From assembly GCA_023386555.1 (NCBI GenBank), contig JAEWJK010000001.1, forward strand, positions 124,001 to 188,000: 64,000 nucleotides of DNA. The letters are read 5' to 3'. Origin of the DNA: Bacteroidota bacterium. Its GTDB lineage: Bacteria; Bacteroidota; Bacteroidia; Chitinophagales; Chitinophagaceae. The notes under the pieces were generated by a model that saw nothing but the letters and a program-made list of their open reading frames with translations, was not told where the DNA came from and ran no database searches. How positions within the stretch are numbered: position 1 is the stretch's first letter; the number at the start of each line of letters is the position of its first letter. The translations under genes were made by a program, and so were the position numbers. This document shows positions 20,502-28,669 of this stretch, piece by piece.

Positions 20502-21965
20502 ATGGCAAAGAAATTATCTATAAGAGGCAAAGACATAAGAGCTATCGGTTATCCGGAAGGTCCTGTAGTGTCTGTCGCTATTAATACAATGGAAAAACAT
20601 TTTAAGCATGAAACTTTAGCAAGTGCATTGCACCTTTTAAAACAAGTGCTGAATGATCCTGCAACATTTGCAGAAGATGAGATATTAGGCAATATTGCGA
20701 AGATGTTGATACCGAAATCTGCCGACACTGCTGAAAGTGTTGGTGAAGTATCGTTGAACAAAGAAGGTGTTCACTTTAATGTTTTCGGTAGAGATTTTAT
20801 TGAAGAAGGAGCCATGCACCAGATGTACCAGGCTGCTAAACTTCCGATTAGTGTTGCAGGAGCTTTGATGCCTGATGCCCATCATGGTTATGGATTACCG
20901 ATCGGTGGAGTATTGGCAACTGAAAATGCCATTATTCCTTATGGTGTTGGAGTTGACATCGGCTGCAGAATGTGTTTGTCAATCTTCGATATTGATCCGA
21001 AAGATCTTATTCAACGTGAAGCTTATTTTACAAGAGAGTTGAATGAAGCAACATTGTTTGGTGGAGGAAAAGAATTCAAGTCAACCACCGATCATGAAGT
21101 GCTGGACAATGAACTGTTTTATCGTTTGCCTTTATTGAGAAACTTACATGGAAGAGCTGCAAAGCAATTAGGATCATCTGGATCGGGTAACCATTTCGTA
21201 GAGTTTGGTACAGTGGAAATCACAGAGAAAGATGAAGTATTAGGTGTTGAACCTGGTAAATACCTTGGTTTGTTATCTCATAGCGGGTCAAGAGCTTTGG
21301 GTGCAAACATTGCTCAACACTATACCAAACTTGCTAAGGCAAAAAGAAAGTTACCGGGTGAAGCTTCTAACCTTGCATGGTTCTTATTGAACGAAGAAGA
21401 AGGTTGGGAATATTGGTTGAGTATGAACCTGGCTGGTGATTATGCATCTGCCTGTCATCATGTAATTCATAACAAGATTGCAAAGCAATTAGGTCGTAAG
21501 CCTTTGAAAATGGTAGAGAACCATCACAACTTTGCATGGAAAGAAATGCATGATGGAAAAGAAGTGATCGTTCACCGTAAAGGAGCAACACCTGCTGGTA
21601 AAGATGTATTGGGAATTATTCCAGGCAGTATGACTGCTCCGGGATTTATTGTAAAAGGTAAAGGTGAAACTGCATCTATTAATTCAGCGTCGCATGGTGC
21701 CGGAAGACAAATGAGCCGTACTCAAGCCTTAAGCAATATCACTCACCATGCATTAAAAAATGAATTGGCAAAACATGGTGTAACCTTGTTAGGTGGTGGA
21801 TTGGATGAAGCTCCTTTTGCTTACAAAAACATTCATGATGTAATGAATGCTCAGCAACATTTGGTTGATACTGTAGGAGCGTTCTATCCACGAATAGTAA
21901 AGATGGATGGCGGTACACCAAAGCAATGGAAAAACAAGAAAGGAGAAGAATTATTAGGTGAGTAA
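20502..21965 (+). CDS. rtcB: RNA-splicing ligase RtcB
   Basis: 487 residues. RtcB joins RNA 2',3'-cyclic phosphate or 3'-phosphate ends to 5'-OH ends using GTP and Mn2+. Key segments: ALMPDAHHGYGLPIGGVLA, the metal-binding Cys155 in VGVDIGCRM, SSGSGNHFVEFG, LLSHSGSRALG, VHRKGATPAGKD, and H398 in NSASHGAGR at the guanylylated-His position. It is longer than E. coli RtcB (408), close to archaeal and other bacterial long forms. In Salmonella, rtcB lies in one operon with rsr and Y RNAs; here the same partners occur, but no rtcA or rtcR is seen. It is followed by a 17-bp inverted repeat and kptA. Confidence 0.95.
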   Translation: MAKKLSIRGKDIRAIGYPEGPVVSVAINTMEKHFKHETLASALHLLKQVLNDPATFAEDEILGNIAKMLIPKSADTAESVGEVSLNKEGVHFNVFGRDFIEEGAMHQMYQAAKLPISVAGALMPDAHHGYGLPIGGVLATENAIIPYGVGVDIGCRMCLSIFDIDPKDLIQREAYFTRELNEATLFGGGKEFKSTTDHEVLDNELFYRLPLLRNLHGRAAKQLGSSGSGNHFVEFGTVEITEKDEVLGVEPGKYLGLLSHSGSRALGANIAQHYTKLAKAKRKLPGEASNLAWFLLNEEEGWEYWLSMNLAGDYASACHHVIHNKIAKQLGRKPLKMVENHHNFAWKEMHDGKEVIVHRKGATPAGKDVLGIIPGSMTAPGFIVKGKGETASINSASHGAGRQMSRTQALSNITHHALKNELAKHGVTLLGGGLDEAPFAYKNIHDVMNAQQHLVDTVGAFYPRIVKMDGGTPKQWKNKKGEELLGE

Positions 21966-21967
21966 GT

Positions 21968-22019
21968 TTTATAGTCTTGAGTTTAGAGTTAATTAAACTT
22001 TCAAACTCAAGACTATAAA
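21968..22019 (+). repeat. Perfect 17-bp inverted repeat between rtcB and kptA
   Basis: TTTATAGTCTTGAGTTT and its exact complement AAACTCAAGACTATAAA flank an 18-nt loop. No T-run follows directly, so it may be a processing or stabilising hairpin rather than a terminator. Confidence 0.7.
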
Positions 22020-22035
22020 CTCCAAACTTTTTTAC

Positions 22036-22584
22036 ATGGACACTAAACAAAACAAAGCCATTAGCAAATACCTCAGCTACATCCTTCGGCATGATCCGGA
22101 TGATGCTGCTATTACACTCGATAAAAACGGGTGGACAAATGTTGATATACTCATTCAACAGGTTAATGACCGATTTCCAATGCTGAACAACACAATGCTT
22201 GAATACATTGTTGCTACCAACAACAAACAACGTTTTGCTTTTAACGAAGACAAAACTATGATCCGTGCCAGTCAGGGACATTCAGTTGAGGTTGAACTGA
22301 ATTACATGGCACAGGAACCACCTACTGTTTTATTTCATGGAACTGCCATAGAAAATATAAATGCCATCCTGCAGCAAGGGTTGAAAAAACAGGAGAGGCA
22401 CCATGTACACCTCAGCGAAAATGTAACAACCGCTTTACAGGTTGGCAGCAGGCATGGCAGATCAACTGTGTTGAAGATTCATTCCGGTAAAATGCATGAA
22501 CAAGGTTATGTATTCTATATTTCGGCTAACAATGTATGGCTTACAGATTTTGTTCCGCCGGAATTTATGGAGTACGATTTTTAA
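22036..22584 (+). CDS. kptA: RNA 2'-phosphotransferase KptA/Tpt1
   Basis: 182 residues, a full-length Tpt1/KptA protein. It moves an internal 2'-phosphate from RNA to NAD+, releasing ADP-ribose 1''-2''-cyclic phosphate. Seen: N-terminal winged domain SKYLSYILRHDPDDAAITLD with the Arg-His pair, then RASQGHSVEVEL, FHGTAIENINAILQQGL, HLSENVTTALQVGSRHGRST and the C-terminal FYISANNVWLTDFVPPE. Together these give the conserved R-H-R-R set. RtcB does not itself leave a 2'-phosphate, so the pairing with rtcB implies other damage or substrates. A perfect hairpin closes the gene. Confidence 0.93.
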   Translation: MDTKQNKAISKYLSYILRHDPDDAAITLDKNGWTNVDILIQQVNDRFPMLNNTMLEYIVATNNKQRFAFNEDKTMIRASQGHSVEVELNYMAQEPPTVLFHGTAIENINAILQQGLKKQERHHVHLSENVTTALQVGSRHGRSTVLKIHSGKMHEQGYVFYISANNVWLTDFVPPEFMEYDF

Positions 22585-22616
22585 CGGATGACATCCTTCT
22601 AAAGGATGTCATCCGT
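22584..22616. terminator. Perfect 15-bp hairpin, bidirectional terminator candidate
   Basis: ACGGATGACATCCTT / AAGGATGTCATCCGT around CTA, lying between two convergent genes (kptA and the AHSA1-type gene). A close relative lies at 37111-37145. Confidence 0.65.
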
Positions 22617-22617
22617 T

Positions 22618-23067
22618 CTATGCATCCGGAATATTTGGCTCAACCAGTTTAATCAACTTCTCCAAAGACTCCTGCCAGCCCAGGTAACACATTTCGGCAG
22701 GAATCTGTGCAGGAATATTCTCCTGCAATATATTTATCTCCGTACCCACGGAAACTTTTCTCAGTGTGATCGTATTGATCATTTCTCCCGGTAAGTTGGG
22801 ATCATCAAATACATCGGTGTACTTCAGGAATTCGTTAGGTCTTACTTCTAAATACTTTCCACCAAAAGAATGACTATTACCTGTAGTAAAATTCTGGAAC
22901 GACATTCTGAATGTTCCACCTTGCTGCACATTCATTTCATGTACGCTACCGATGAAACCATAAGGCGGCATCCACGAAGCCAGTGCATTCGGTTCGGTAA
23001 GTGCCCTGTACACTTTTTCGGGAGCAGCTTTTATTACCCTGTGTAATGAAACATTGTTGGCAGACAT
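22618..23067 (-). CDS. SRPBCC/AHSA1-family protein
   Basis: 149 residues from the ATG at 23065-23067 (MSANNVSLHRVIKAAPEKVY). The START/Bet v1-like fold is indicated by APEKVYRALTEPNALASWMP, GGTFRMSFQNFTTG, a strand-rich middle and the terminal helix WQESLEKLIKLVEP. Such proteins bind small hydrophobic ligands or act as stress-associated cofactors; this one has no known substrate. Frame-open upstream codons (to 23100) lack family similarity. Convergent with kptA. Confidence 0.88.
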   Translation of the reverse strand: MSANNVSLHRVIKAAPEKVYRALTEPNALASWMPPYGFIGSVHEMNVQQGGTFRMSFQNFTTGNSHSFGGKYLEVRPNEFLKYTDVFDDPNLPGEMINTITLRKVSVGTEINILQENIPAQIPAEMCYLGWQESLEKLIKLVEPNIPDA

Positions 23068-23208
23068 AAACTCAGTTTTGTTGTGATGAATTGATAACAC
23101 AAAGATGAGCTCTAATTGTAAGTTTTACAGCGGCTGCATACGGCAAATTGAAGGTGTGATTACGACTTGAGAAAGTGTTTAGGAACTTAGCTAAGGTGCT
23201 ACTATGAT

Positions 23209-23233
23209 ACTTCTGTTGAGTCGCACTCTTGTA
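23209..23233 (-). repeat. Dispersed repeat copy near the OLD-family gene
   Basis: ACTTCTGTTGAGTCGCACTC, minus orientation, preceded by GTGCTACTATGA as at the 8.0-kb copy. It is in the 200-bp gap between the AHSA1-type and OLD-type genes, which holds no other feature I can support. Confidence 0.75.
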
Positions 23234-23277
23234 ATGCAAACTCAGTGAATTCACCGAGCAATAAATAAGTTCCATTC

Positions 23278-24843
23278 TTAAATTAACTCATTTCTAATAT
23301 GAATAAGCCTATCAATAACATCTCTTGCAGAAATTGAAAATTCGGTTATTGCTTGTTCTTTATTTTGTTCAATCCATTCTACAACCGTTTTTAAAAGCTT
23401 TGTTTTCAATTCCTGTTTTGACTTCCCATGGGGCATTTTCATGATAGTGTTCACGTCTATCTTAAACCTTTCAGGATAATACTGTTCAAAGTTCTCTTTA
23501 TCGAAATTTTGAAAATGATTCGATGACCAAGTTTTGAACTTAGTTTGCAACCTCTGTATATATTTCTTTCCAACTGCATCACCATCAGCGATTACCCAAG
23601 CCTTGTTTTTATATACTTCAGTGATATGAACGTATAAAAACAATCTATGAAAGTCATTGAATTTTGGTTCTAGGTCATCAGCTCCAGCAGCAGCAATCGT
23701 CCTTAATTGATTAATTAGTTGAGGGACAAAATTCGGGATTAAAAAGTCTTTGATGATTTTCTCTGCAGAAGATTCTTCTAGTAGTAAATATCCTTTATAT
23801 AAGTTATAATCAAATAAGTCATATCCAAGTTGCTCTAATATTCTAAGACGATCGTGTGAAGAATTTTCAACTTCTTTAATGGTGCCAGTTGGCACTCCTC
23901 CTTCAAAACTTATTGTTTCTGTAAAGAATATTTTTGTAGTCGTTAATGATCCTAAATATTTTAGAACAATGTTTGAATGTGTTGAAATAATGAATTGATT
24001 TTTTTCAGATTTATCAATAATCAGATTTAATAACTTTTTTAATGCCTGAGGATGAATATCGTTTTCTAATTCTTCAATCAAAAACAATTTTCGATCTTCT
24101 GTAAGCAGTATGGTTATTAATCCTAAAATATTCGCTACACCTTCTCCCATTGCTTCAATTGGGATGGTAGTATTATGCCCAGCATAAATGCCTAATTTAT
24201 TTTCATTATTATCACCTGGGATTATACTAATAGTAAAGCCAAGTATGTCTTCACAGTATTTTTCAAATAGTTTTTTATTGACTGACTGTGAAGCTTTTAA
24301 AACTTTTGCTGGAAGGTTATAGAAGCTATCCATAACATTGTATGTGTGTTCTTTACCTCCTTGATTATAAAAGTGAGAAGTTTTTCTTTTTGCAAAAAAC
24401 GGGTAGATAAAATTATTCTGTGTCTCAGTTTTTGGAAAACCTTTAAAAGGTTGTGGATGTAATCCTAGATACTGAAGAGAATCTAAAGCGTCAATTATAA
24501 GGGAAGAACTTTCTATAATTTCGTTAGTGCTAGTACCGGCATTCAAATGTCTTATGTAAAGGTTCTTTGAATATATAGTGACCGTGTTACCAGAATTTTC
24601 GAAAGCGATTCTATCTGTATCCGTTACGTCCTCTAATCTAGTAAGTATATCAAAAGCAACTTGTCCTATTCTTATATCCTCCTTAGCTAGGCTATTGTCG
24701 TCTTGAAGTTTATAAAGTGCCTTTATAATCGTGGACTTCCCAGAATTATTAGCTCCTGTAAGGATATTAATGTTTCTAGAGAACTCTAGTTTCTCATGCG
24801 AAAAGCTTCTAAGATTTTCAATTTCTAAAGTATGTACAAACAT
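23278..24843 (-). CDS. OLD-family ATPase with TOPRIM nuclease domain
   Basis: 521 residues. Walker A GANNSGKST near residue 31, Walker B LFLIEELENDIHP near residue 267, and the switch region STHSNIVL give an SMC/RecF-like ABC ATPase as in OLD proteins. The C-terminal part has TOPRIM hallmarks LLLEESSAEK (Glu) and VIADGDAVG (Asp-x-Asp). OLD-type proteins act as nucleases in phage defence, alone or with a helicase (GajA/GajB of Gabija). No helicase neighbour is seen here, so this looks like a class-1 stand-alone OLD. The gene is AT-rich relative to neighbours, in keeping with transfer. Confidence 0.85.
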   Translation of the reverse strand: MFVHTLEIENLRSFSHEKLEFSRNINILTGANNSGKSTIIKALYKLQDDNSLAKEDIRIGQVAFDILTRLEDVTDTDRIAFENSGNTVTIYSKNLYIRHLNAGTSTNEIIESSSLIIDALDSLQYLGLHPQPFKGFPKTETQNNFIYPFFAKRKTSHFYNQGGKEHTYNVMDSFYNLPAKVLKASQSVNKKLFEKYCEDILGFTISIIPGDNNENKLGIYAGHNTTIPIEAMGEGVANILGLITILLTEDRKLFLIEELENDIHPQALKKLLNLIIDKSEKNQFIISTHSNIVLKYLGSLTTTKIFFTETISFEGGVPTGTIKEVENSSHDRLRILEQLGYDLFDYNLYKGYLLLEESSAEKIIKDFLIPNFVPQLINQLRTIAAAGADDLEPKFNDFHRLFLYVHITEVYKNKAWVIADGDAVGKKYIQRLQTKFKTWSSNHFQNFDKENFEQYYPERFKIDVNTIMKMPHGKSKQELKTKLLKTVVEWIEQNKEQAITEFSISARDVIDRLIHIRNELI

Positions 24844-24956
24844 CTCACAATGTACTTACTTTTAGTGTCTCTACTAGATTAACAGCTATCTAACAAGACT
24901 TTGAATCGCTGCATTGGCATTAACTTGTAATCTTTTCAAACCTGATTTTATTACAT

Positions 24957-24986
24957 CAAAAAGCCCCATCTAAACAGACAGGGCCT
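24957..24986 (-). terminator. Terminator downstream of the frameshifted gene
   Basis: On the minus strand, GGCCCTGTCT pairs with AGATGGGGCT (several G-U pairs), followed by TTTTTG. Confidence 0.65.
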
Positions 24987-25012
24987 AATCATGGGAGAAT
25001 AACAAAAGAAAC

Positions 25013-25703
25013 TTAACTCACCGGTGGCTCCCCTACTTTTTCAGTTCCGCCACTTCCTGTAACAACAGGTAAAATGTAATCGTTGTACTTGGCAGGATTG
25101 TTCTCCTGGTAAAGATGTTTACCCACTTTTACAATGCGGCTCACTTCAGTAAACAGGTTATTGCCTGCAGCAATTCTTTCCTGCTGCAATATCACGGTTG
25201 TTCATTGCAGTAAGCTGGTGGTTTATCTTCTCATCAAAATCGGTGGTGGCAGACTGCAGTTCGGTGAGCATGGTTGCAGTTAAGCCATGTGCAGTAAGAT
25301 CACTTAGTTGTTCGGTAGCTACACGATGTACACGAACAGCCATACGATAAAGGTCTGCATCGCTGGTCTTGGTCATCTCTTCAAAACCAAAACTCTTATA
25401 AAGACCTTTGCCATTGTAAGCCACATCAGCAATACCACGGATGATGCGTAATTGACTGATCAATGTTTGCCTTGCTGCATCTTTTTGTTCGGTGGCAGTG
25501 GTAACAAGTCCCAGCAATTCTTCATCAGTGGTAATGCCATCAAAACCGGAGATGAGTGTTTGCAGGTTGGTTACACTGGTAGCTGTAATGCCTCTCGGTG
25601 TAAAATCAACAGCATCTCTTGTAACATTGATCTTTAGCTGGTCGGCAAATTGACGTAGCGTGCCGTCGCTGAAATTGTACTGGCGTTTGGGTTGTTTTGC
25701 CAT
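25013..25703 (-). pseudogene. Frameshifted hypothetical protein (about 225 residues when repaired)
   Basis: The first 181 codons (MAKQPKRQYNFSDGTLRQFA...) run into a stop after NNRDIAAGKNCCRQ. In the next frame the sequence continues smoothly as LQQERIAAGNNLFTEVSRIV and HLYQENNPAKYNDYILPVV to a stop at 25013. A single indel near 25180-25200 separates the two parts. The protein has two similar halves (ARGI/AHGLTATxxTxLQ-like segments). Function unknown; it looks like a small conserved protein of this group. The break may be real or an assembly error. Confidence 0.6.
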
Positions 25704-26229
25704 GTGTTTATATTTAAGGTTAGAGAATGTTTTTTAAAGGATCCGCCGTAACAGAACATTAAACTATAAAGCAGATCTGAATTATGCAAGCTTTCAGCAG
25801 AATATTTTTCTGACAAAGAAGTGTTCTTGCAGGCTATAGAAACAGTGCAACGATCAATAGAAAAGCCGTCGTAAACCAAAGAAGATGTTTCGCAATGACA
25901 AGAAGACATTTTGCGTACTCAAGAAATATTTTCGTGTGCTCAAGAAATAGTTTCGCAGGTCAATTTGGCAATAGCTATGGCCTGCAAAAGATGTTCTAAA
26001 GAAGGTAATCAGTTAACTACAACCTGCAACAGTTTTGCTGGAGGATGGCGGAATAAGGTTTTAACTCAAAAAAGTTCAACTTATAAAAATCCATCAACCG
26101 CTCAGCCATCATTACAGCCTTTTATAAATACGGCGAGGCATAAGCATTGATTTTTCAAACAGGCAAGTATCTTCCATATTCACTTTATTGCACTAACAGC
26201 CTCCCTTAGCCTTCAACCACCAACGGCTA
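25704..26229. other. Intergenic region with a degenerate about 21-bp tandem repeat
   Basis: No convincing gene in 525 bp. Around 25886-25955 there are three to four degenerate units sharing TTTCG and CAAGAAATA (for example TTTTGCGTACTCAAGAAATA, then TTTTCGTGTGCTCAAGAAAT). The open frames here have poor composition. The ABC transporter promoter presumably lies near the right end. Confidence 0.5.
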
Positions 26230-27144
26230 ATGTCCAACCCGCTGATCATTAAAACGTCAGGGCTGTCTTACAATTATTCAAAGGATGTAAGAACGCTTCA
26301 CGATATCAATTTACAGGTAGAAAAAGGAAGCATCTATGGATTTCTTGGTCCCAATGGTTCCGGCAAAACAACAACACTCAGCTTGTTATTAGGTTTACTC
26401 AATAACCAGCAAGGTGATATTGAGATATTTGGAGAACACCTGCATGCAAACCGACTCAACATCTTAAAGCGGATCGGCTCTTTAATTGAAACACCTTCTT
26501 TGTATGGTCACCTCACTGCCAAAGAAAATCTTGAAGTGTACAGGAAAGTGTATGGTGCATCATCAGCAAGAGTAACAGAAGTATTGGGTATTGTTGGATT
26601 GAGTGGTACGGGTAAGAAAATAGTAAAGCGTTTTTCACTTGGCATGAAGCAACGTTTATCTATTGCATTGGCTTTACTTCCGAATCCTGAATTGCTGATA
26701 TTGGATGAACCAACAAATGGTTTGGATCCTGCAGGTATTATTGAAATGAGAGAGTTCATTAAACAGCTGAACAAAGGATATGGAATGACGATCGTAATCT
26801 CAAGTCATCTTTTAACTGAGGTTGAAAAGATGGTGAGCCATGTAGGAATCATCCTTAATGGGAAGATGTTATTCCAGGGTACGCTTGCTGAGTTACATGC
26901 ATTTCAGCAAAAAGGATCAAGATTATTAATTGAAACATCTGATAATAATGCTGCGATTAAATTACTAGATGAATACGAACCGTTGATAGTTGGTGATACT
27001 GTCTCCATTGCTTTACCCGCAAAAAAGCAGGTAGCATCTATACAAAGAACATTGATGCAAAATGATCTTGATGTTTACCTGGTGCAGCCAAAGAAAAATG
27101 ATCTTGAACAATTATTCATCGACCTTACTACCACACAATCATGA
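26230..27144 (+). CDS. ABC transporter ATP-binding protein (lantibiotic/bacitracin-export type)
   Basis: 304 residues with the full ATPase set: Walker A GPNGSGKTT, signature FSLGMKQRLSIALALL, Walker B LLILDEPTNGLDP, and switch His in VISSHLLTEVEK. The ETPSLYGHLTAKENLEVYR region and the roughly 80-residue C-terminal extension resemble BcrA-like exporters. The stop overlaps the start of the permease gene by 4 bp, so they form a two-gene exporter with this protein as the cytoplasmic ATPase. The cargo is unknown. Confidence 0.93.
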   Translation: MSNPLIIKTSGLSYNYSKDVRTLHDINLQVEKGSIYGFLGPNGSGKTTTLSLLLGLLNNQQGDIEIFGEHLHANRLNILKRIGSLIETPSLYGHLTAKENLEVYRKVYGASSARVTEVLGIVGLSGTGKKIVKRFSLGMKQRLSIALALLPNPELLILDEPTNGLDPAGIIEMREFIKQLNKGYGMTIVISSHLLTEVEKMVSHVGIILNGKMLFQGTLAELHAFQQKGSRLLIETSDNNAAIKLLDEYEPLIVGDTVSIALPAKKQVASIQRTLMQNDLDVYLVQPKKNDLEQLFIDLTTTQS

Positions 27145-27908
27145 ACATGCTAATATCCCTACGATCAGAAATTTTAAAATCAAAACGTACAGCATCTATT
27201 TACTTAACCATCATAGCTGCAGCTTTCGGTCCGTTTATGTCTGTGTTAGATACTTTGTTTGATGAAGTAATCAGACCAGAGGAAGAGAAGGTATTCTTCA
27301 ACATAATCATGATTGAAAAATTCCAGATGACGGCATTCCTGGTGTTTCCATTCTTTGTTATACTCATCTGTACATTATTGCCGCAGTTAGAGTATAAGAA
27401 CAATACATGGAAACAATTGCTCACATCCCCTCAAACAAAAATGAATGTGTTTGCGGCTAAATTTATCAATGTACATCGGCTCGTTATTATCTTTTTGATA
27501 GCCAACCAGGTTTGTACGTTAATATATGCTGTGATCATTCATTTAGCTAAACCCTCTTTGGATCTTTTGAATCAACCTATCAATATGTCAGAGGTGGTAT
27601 TACATGTAGTTAACAGTTACCTTTCCCTGCTTGCACTTATTTCTATCCAGTTCTGGTTAGGCTTACGTTTCAGAAATTTTATCGTTCCTATTGGAATAGG
27701 TGTAGCGGTTTGGTTTCTTGGCTCATTGATGGTGATGAACATGAAAGCTCCGCTTGCAGAATATTTTCCGTACAGCTATCATGTATATGCAGCCTTTCCG
27801 GAAAGCAGATTGAATTTTGATAACGTAAGATGGATGTCCGCAGGATATGCTGTGTTGTTTTTGCTGATTGGCTTTTTAGATTTTAAGAGAAGAAGAATGA
27901 GTTCATAA
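27141..27908 (+). CDS. ABC-2 type permease
   Basis: 255 residues with about six membrane segments (for example TIIAAAFGPFMSVLDTLF, MTAFLVFPFFVILICTLLP, LVIIFLIANQVCTLIYAVI, FIVPIGIGVAVWFLGSLMV, YAVLFLLIGFLDF). It is the membrane partner of the preceding ATPase, a BcrB/LanG-like ABC-2 family member. Its start overlaps the ATPase gene (ATGA), and a terminator shared with the convergent response regulator follows. The substrate is unknown; peptide antibiotic resistance is one possibility. Confidence 0.88.
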   Translation: MNMLISLRSEILKSKRTASIYLTIIAAAFGPFMSVLDTLFDEVIRPEEEKVFFNIIMIEKFQMTAFLVFPFFVILICTLLPQLEYKNNTWKQLLTSPQTKMNVFAAKFINVHRLVIIFLIANQVCTLIYAVIIHLAKPSLDLLNQPINMSEVVLHVVNSYLSLLALISIQFWLGLRFRNFIVPIGIGVAVWFLGSLMVMNMKAPLAEYFPYSYHVYAAFPESRLNFDNVRWMSAGYAVLFLLIGFLDFKRRRMSS

Positions 27909-27922
27909 GTTTCTTTAAAAAG

Positions 27923-27953
27923 AAAAACTCCTTCGTTAAGCTGGAGTTTTTTT
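27923..27953. terminator. Bidirectional terminator between permease and response regulator
   Basis: AAAACTCC / GGAGTTTT arms, with T-runs on both sides of the hairpin. Confidence 0.75.
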
Positions 27954-27960
27954 ATAGTAA

Positions 27961-28380
27961 TTAAAAGTTGTTCGGCGAGACACACCTGTTCCAATACTCC
28001 ATTATAACTAAAATCGTCTTTTCCAGTTCTGAAATAGAATTCTGTTTTACAAAAAAACCTTGAACAGATAAACTATAGGCATCTACCACAGCTCTTTGGC
28101 TTGATGCAGTAGAGAAAAACAGGTAAGGAATACATTTGATCTGAAGTTGTGCATCCATTCTTATCTTACTTCTTAATGCGAAGCCATCCAATTTAGGCAG
28201 ATTGATATCAGACAAAATAAGGAAAGGATTGATATTGGTGCTATTCAAAAAATCTAATGCTTCCTGTCCATCGGGAAAATAAATAACCTGGTTAGGGTAA
28301 TCCAGCTTTGTAAATACTTCTTTGAGCAATAGCCTGTCATCTGCATCGTCTTCTATTACTATAACGGGATTGGTGTTCAT
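27961..28380 (-). CDS. Single-domain response regulator
   Basis: 139 residues comprising one receiver domain: acidic pocket IEDDADD, phospho-acceptor Asp in LILSDINLPKLDG, and the switch region YLFFSTASSQ. The Lys of the FFVKQNS segment is in the expected place. No output domain. It resembles the Rcp1/CheY-like regulators that accompany bacteriophytochrome kinases, and a second similar gene sits beside the phytochrome at 32.6 kb. The 289 bp before the next gene contain nothing I can support. Confidence 0.9.
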   Translation of the reverse strand: MNTNPVIVIEDDADDRLLLKEVFTKLDYPNQVIYFPDGQEALDFLNSTNINPFLILSDINLPKLDGFALRSKIRMDAQLQIKCIPYLFFSTASSQRAVVDAYSLSVQGFFVKQNSISELEKTILVIMEYWNRCVSPNNF

Positions 28381-28669
28381 ACGAGATAATTTAGATTATT
28401 AAATGGACTACTAAACTTCTGAACCGTATGAAATGAACCGAGTTATTCTGCTTTACCCTTTTCTGAACGATACCGATACTGAAATTGTTCATGCTTACGA
28501 GCCCTATCATTCAAAATTCATGCACAAAATGTATAACAACAGAGATAATCTAAGGTTGGTATTCTTTATGAGATTTAATATTCCCATTGAGGACTTGTTC
28601 TTGCCCATTAACTTTTAAAACACCTGAAAATATTTATGCAGGAATGATGTTTGATATCTTCCGTTATCC

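Noticed and set aside
15670..22584. Prophage origin of the RNA island
   Set aside because: tRNA arrays and Ro/RtcB genes occur in phages, but there is no integrase, terminase, capsid or lysis gene in the window.
25911..26150. 79-codon open frame upstream of the ABC ATPase
   Set aside because: It runs through degenerate tandem repeats and has Cys/Ser/Gln-rich composition unlike neighbouring genes.
28433..28618. 61-codon open frame between the response regulator and ABC exporter
   Set aside because: No recognisable domain, atypical composition and an equally likely non-coding promoter region.
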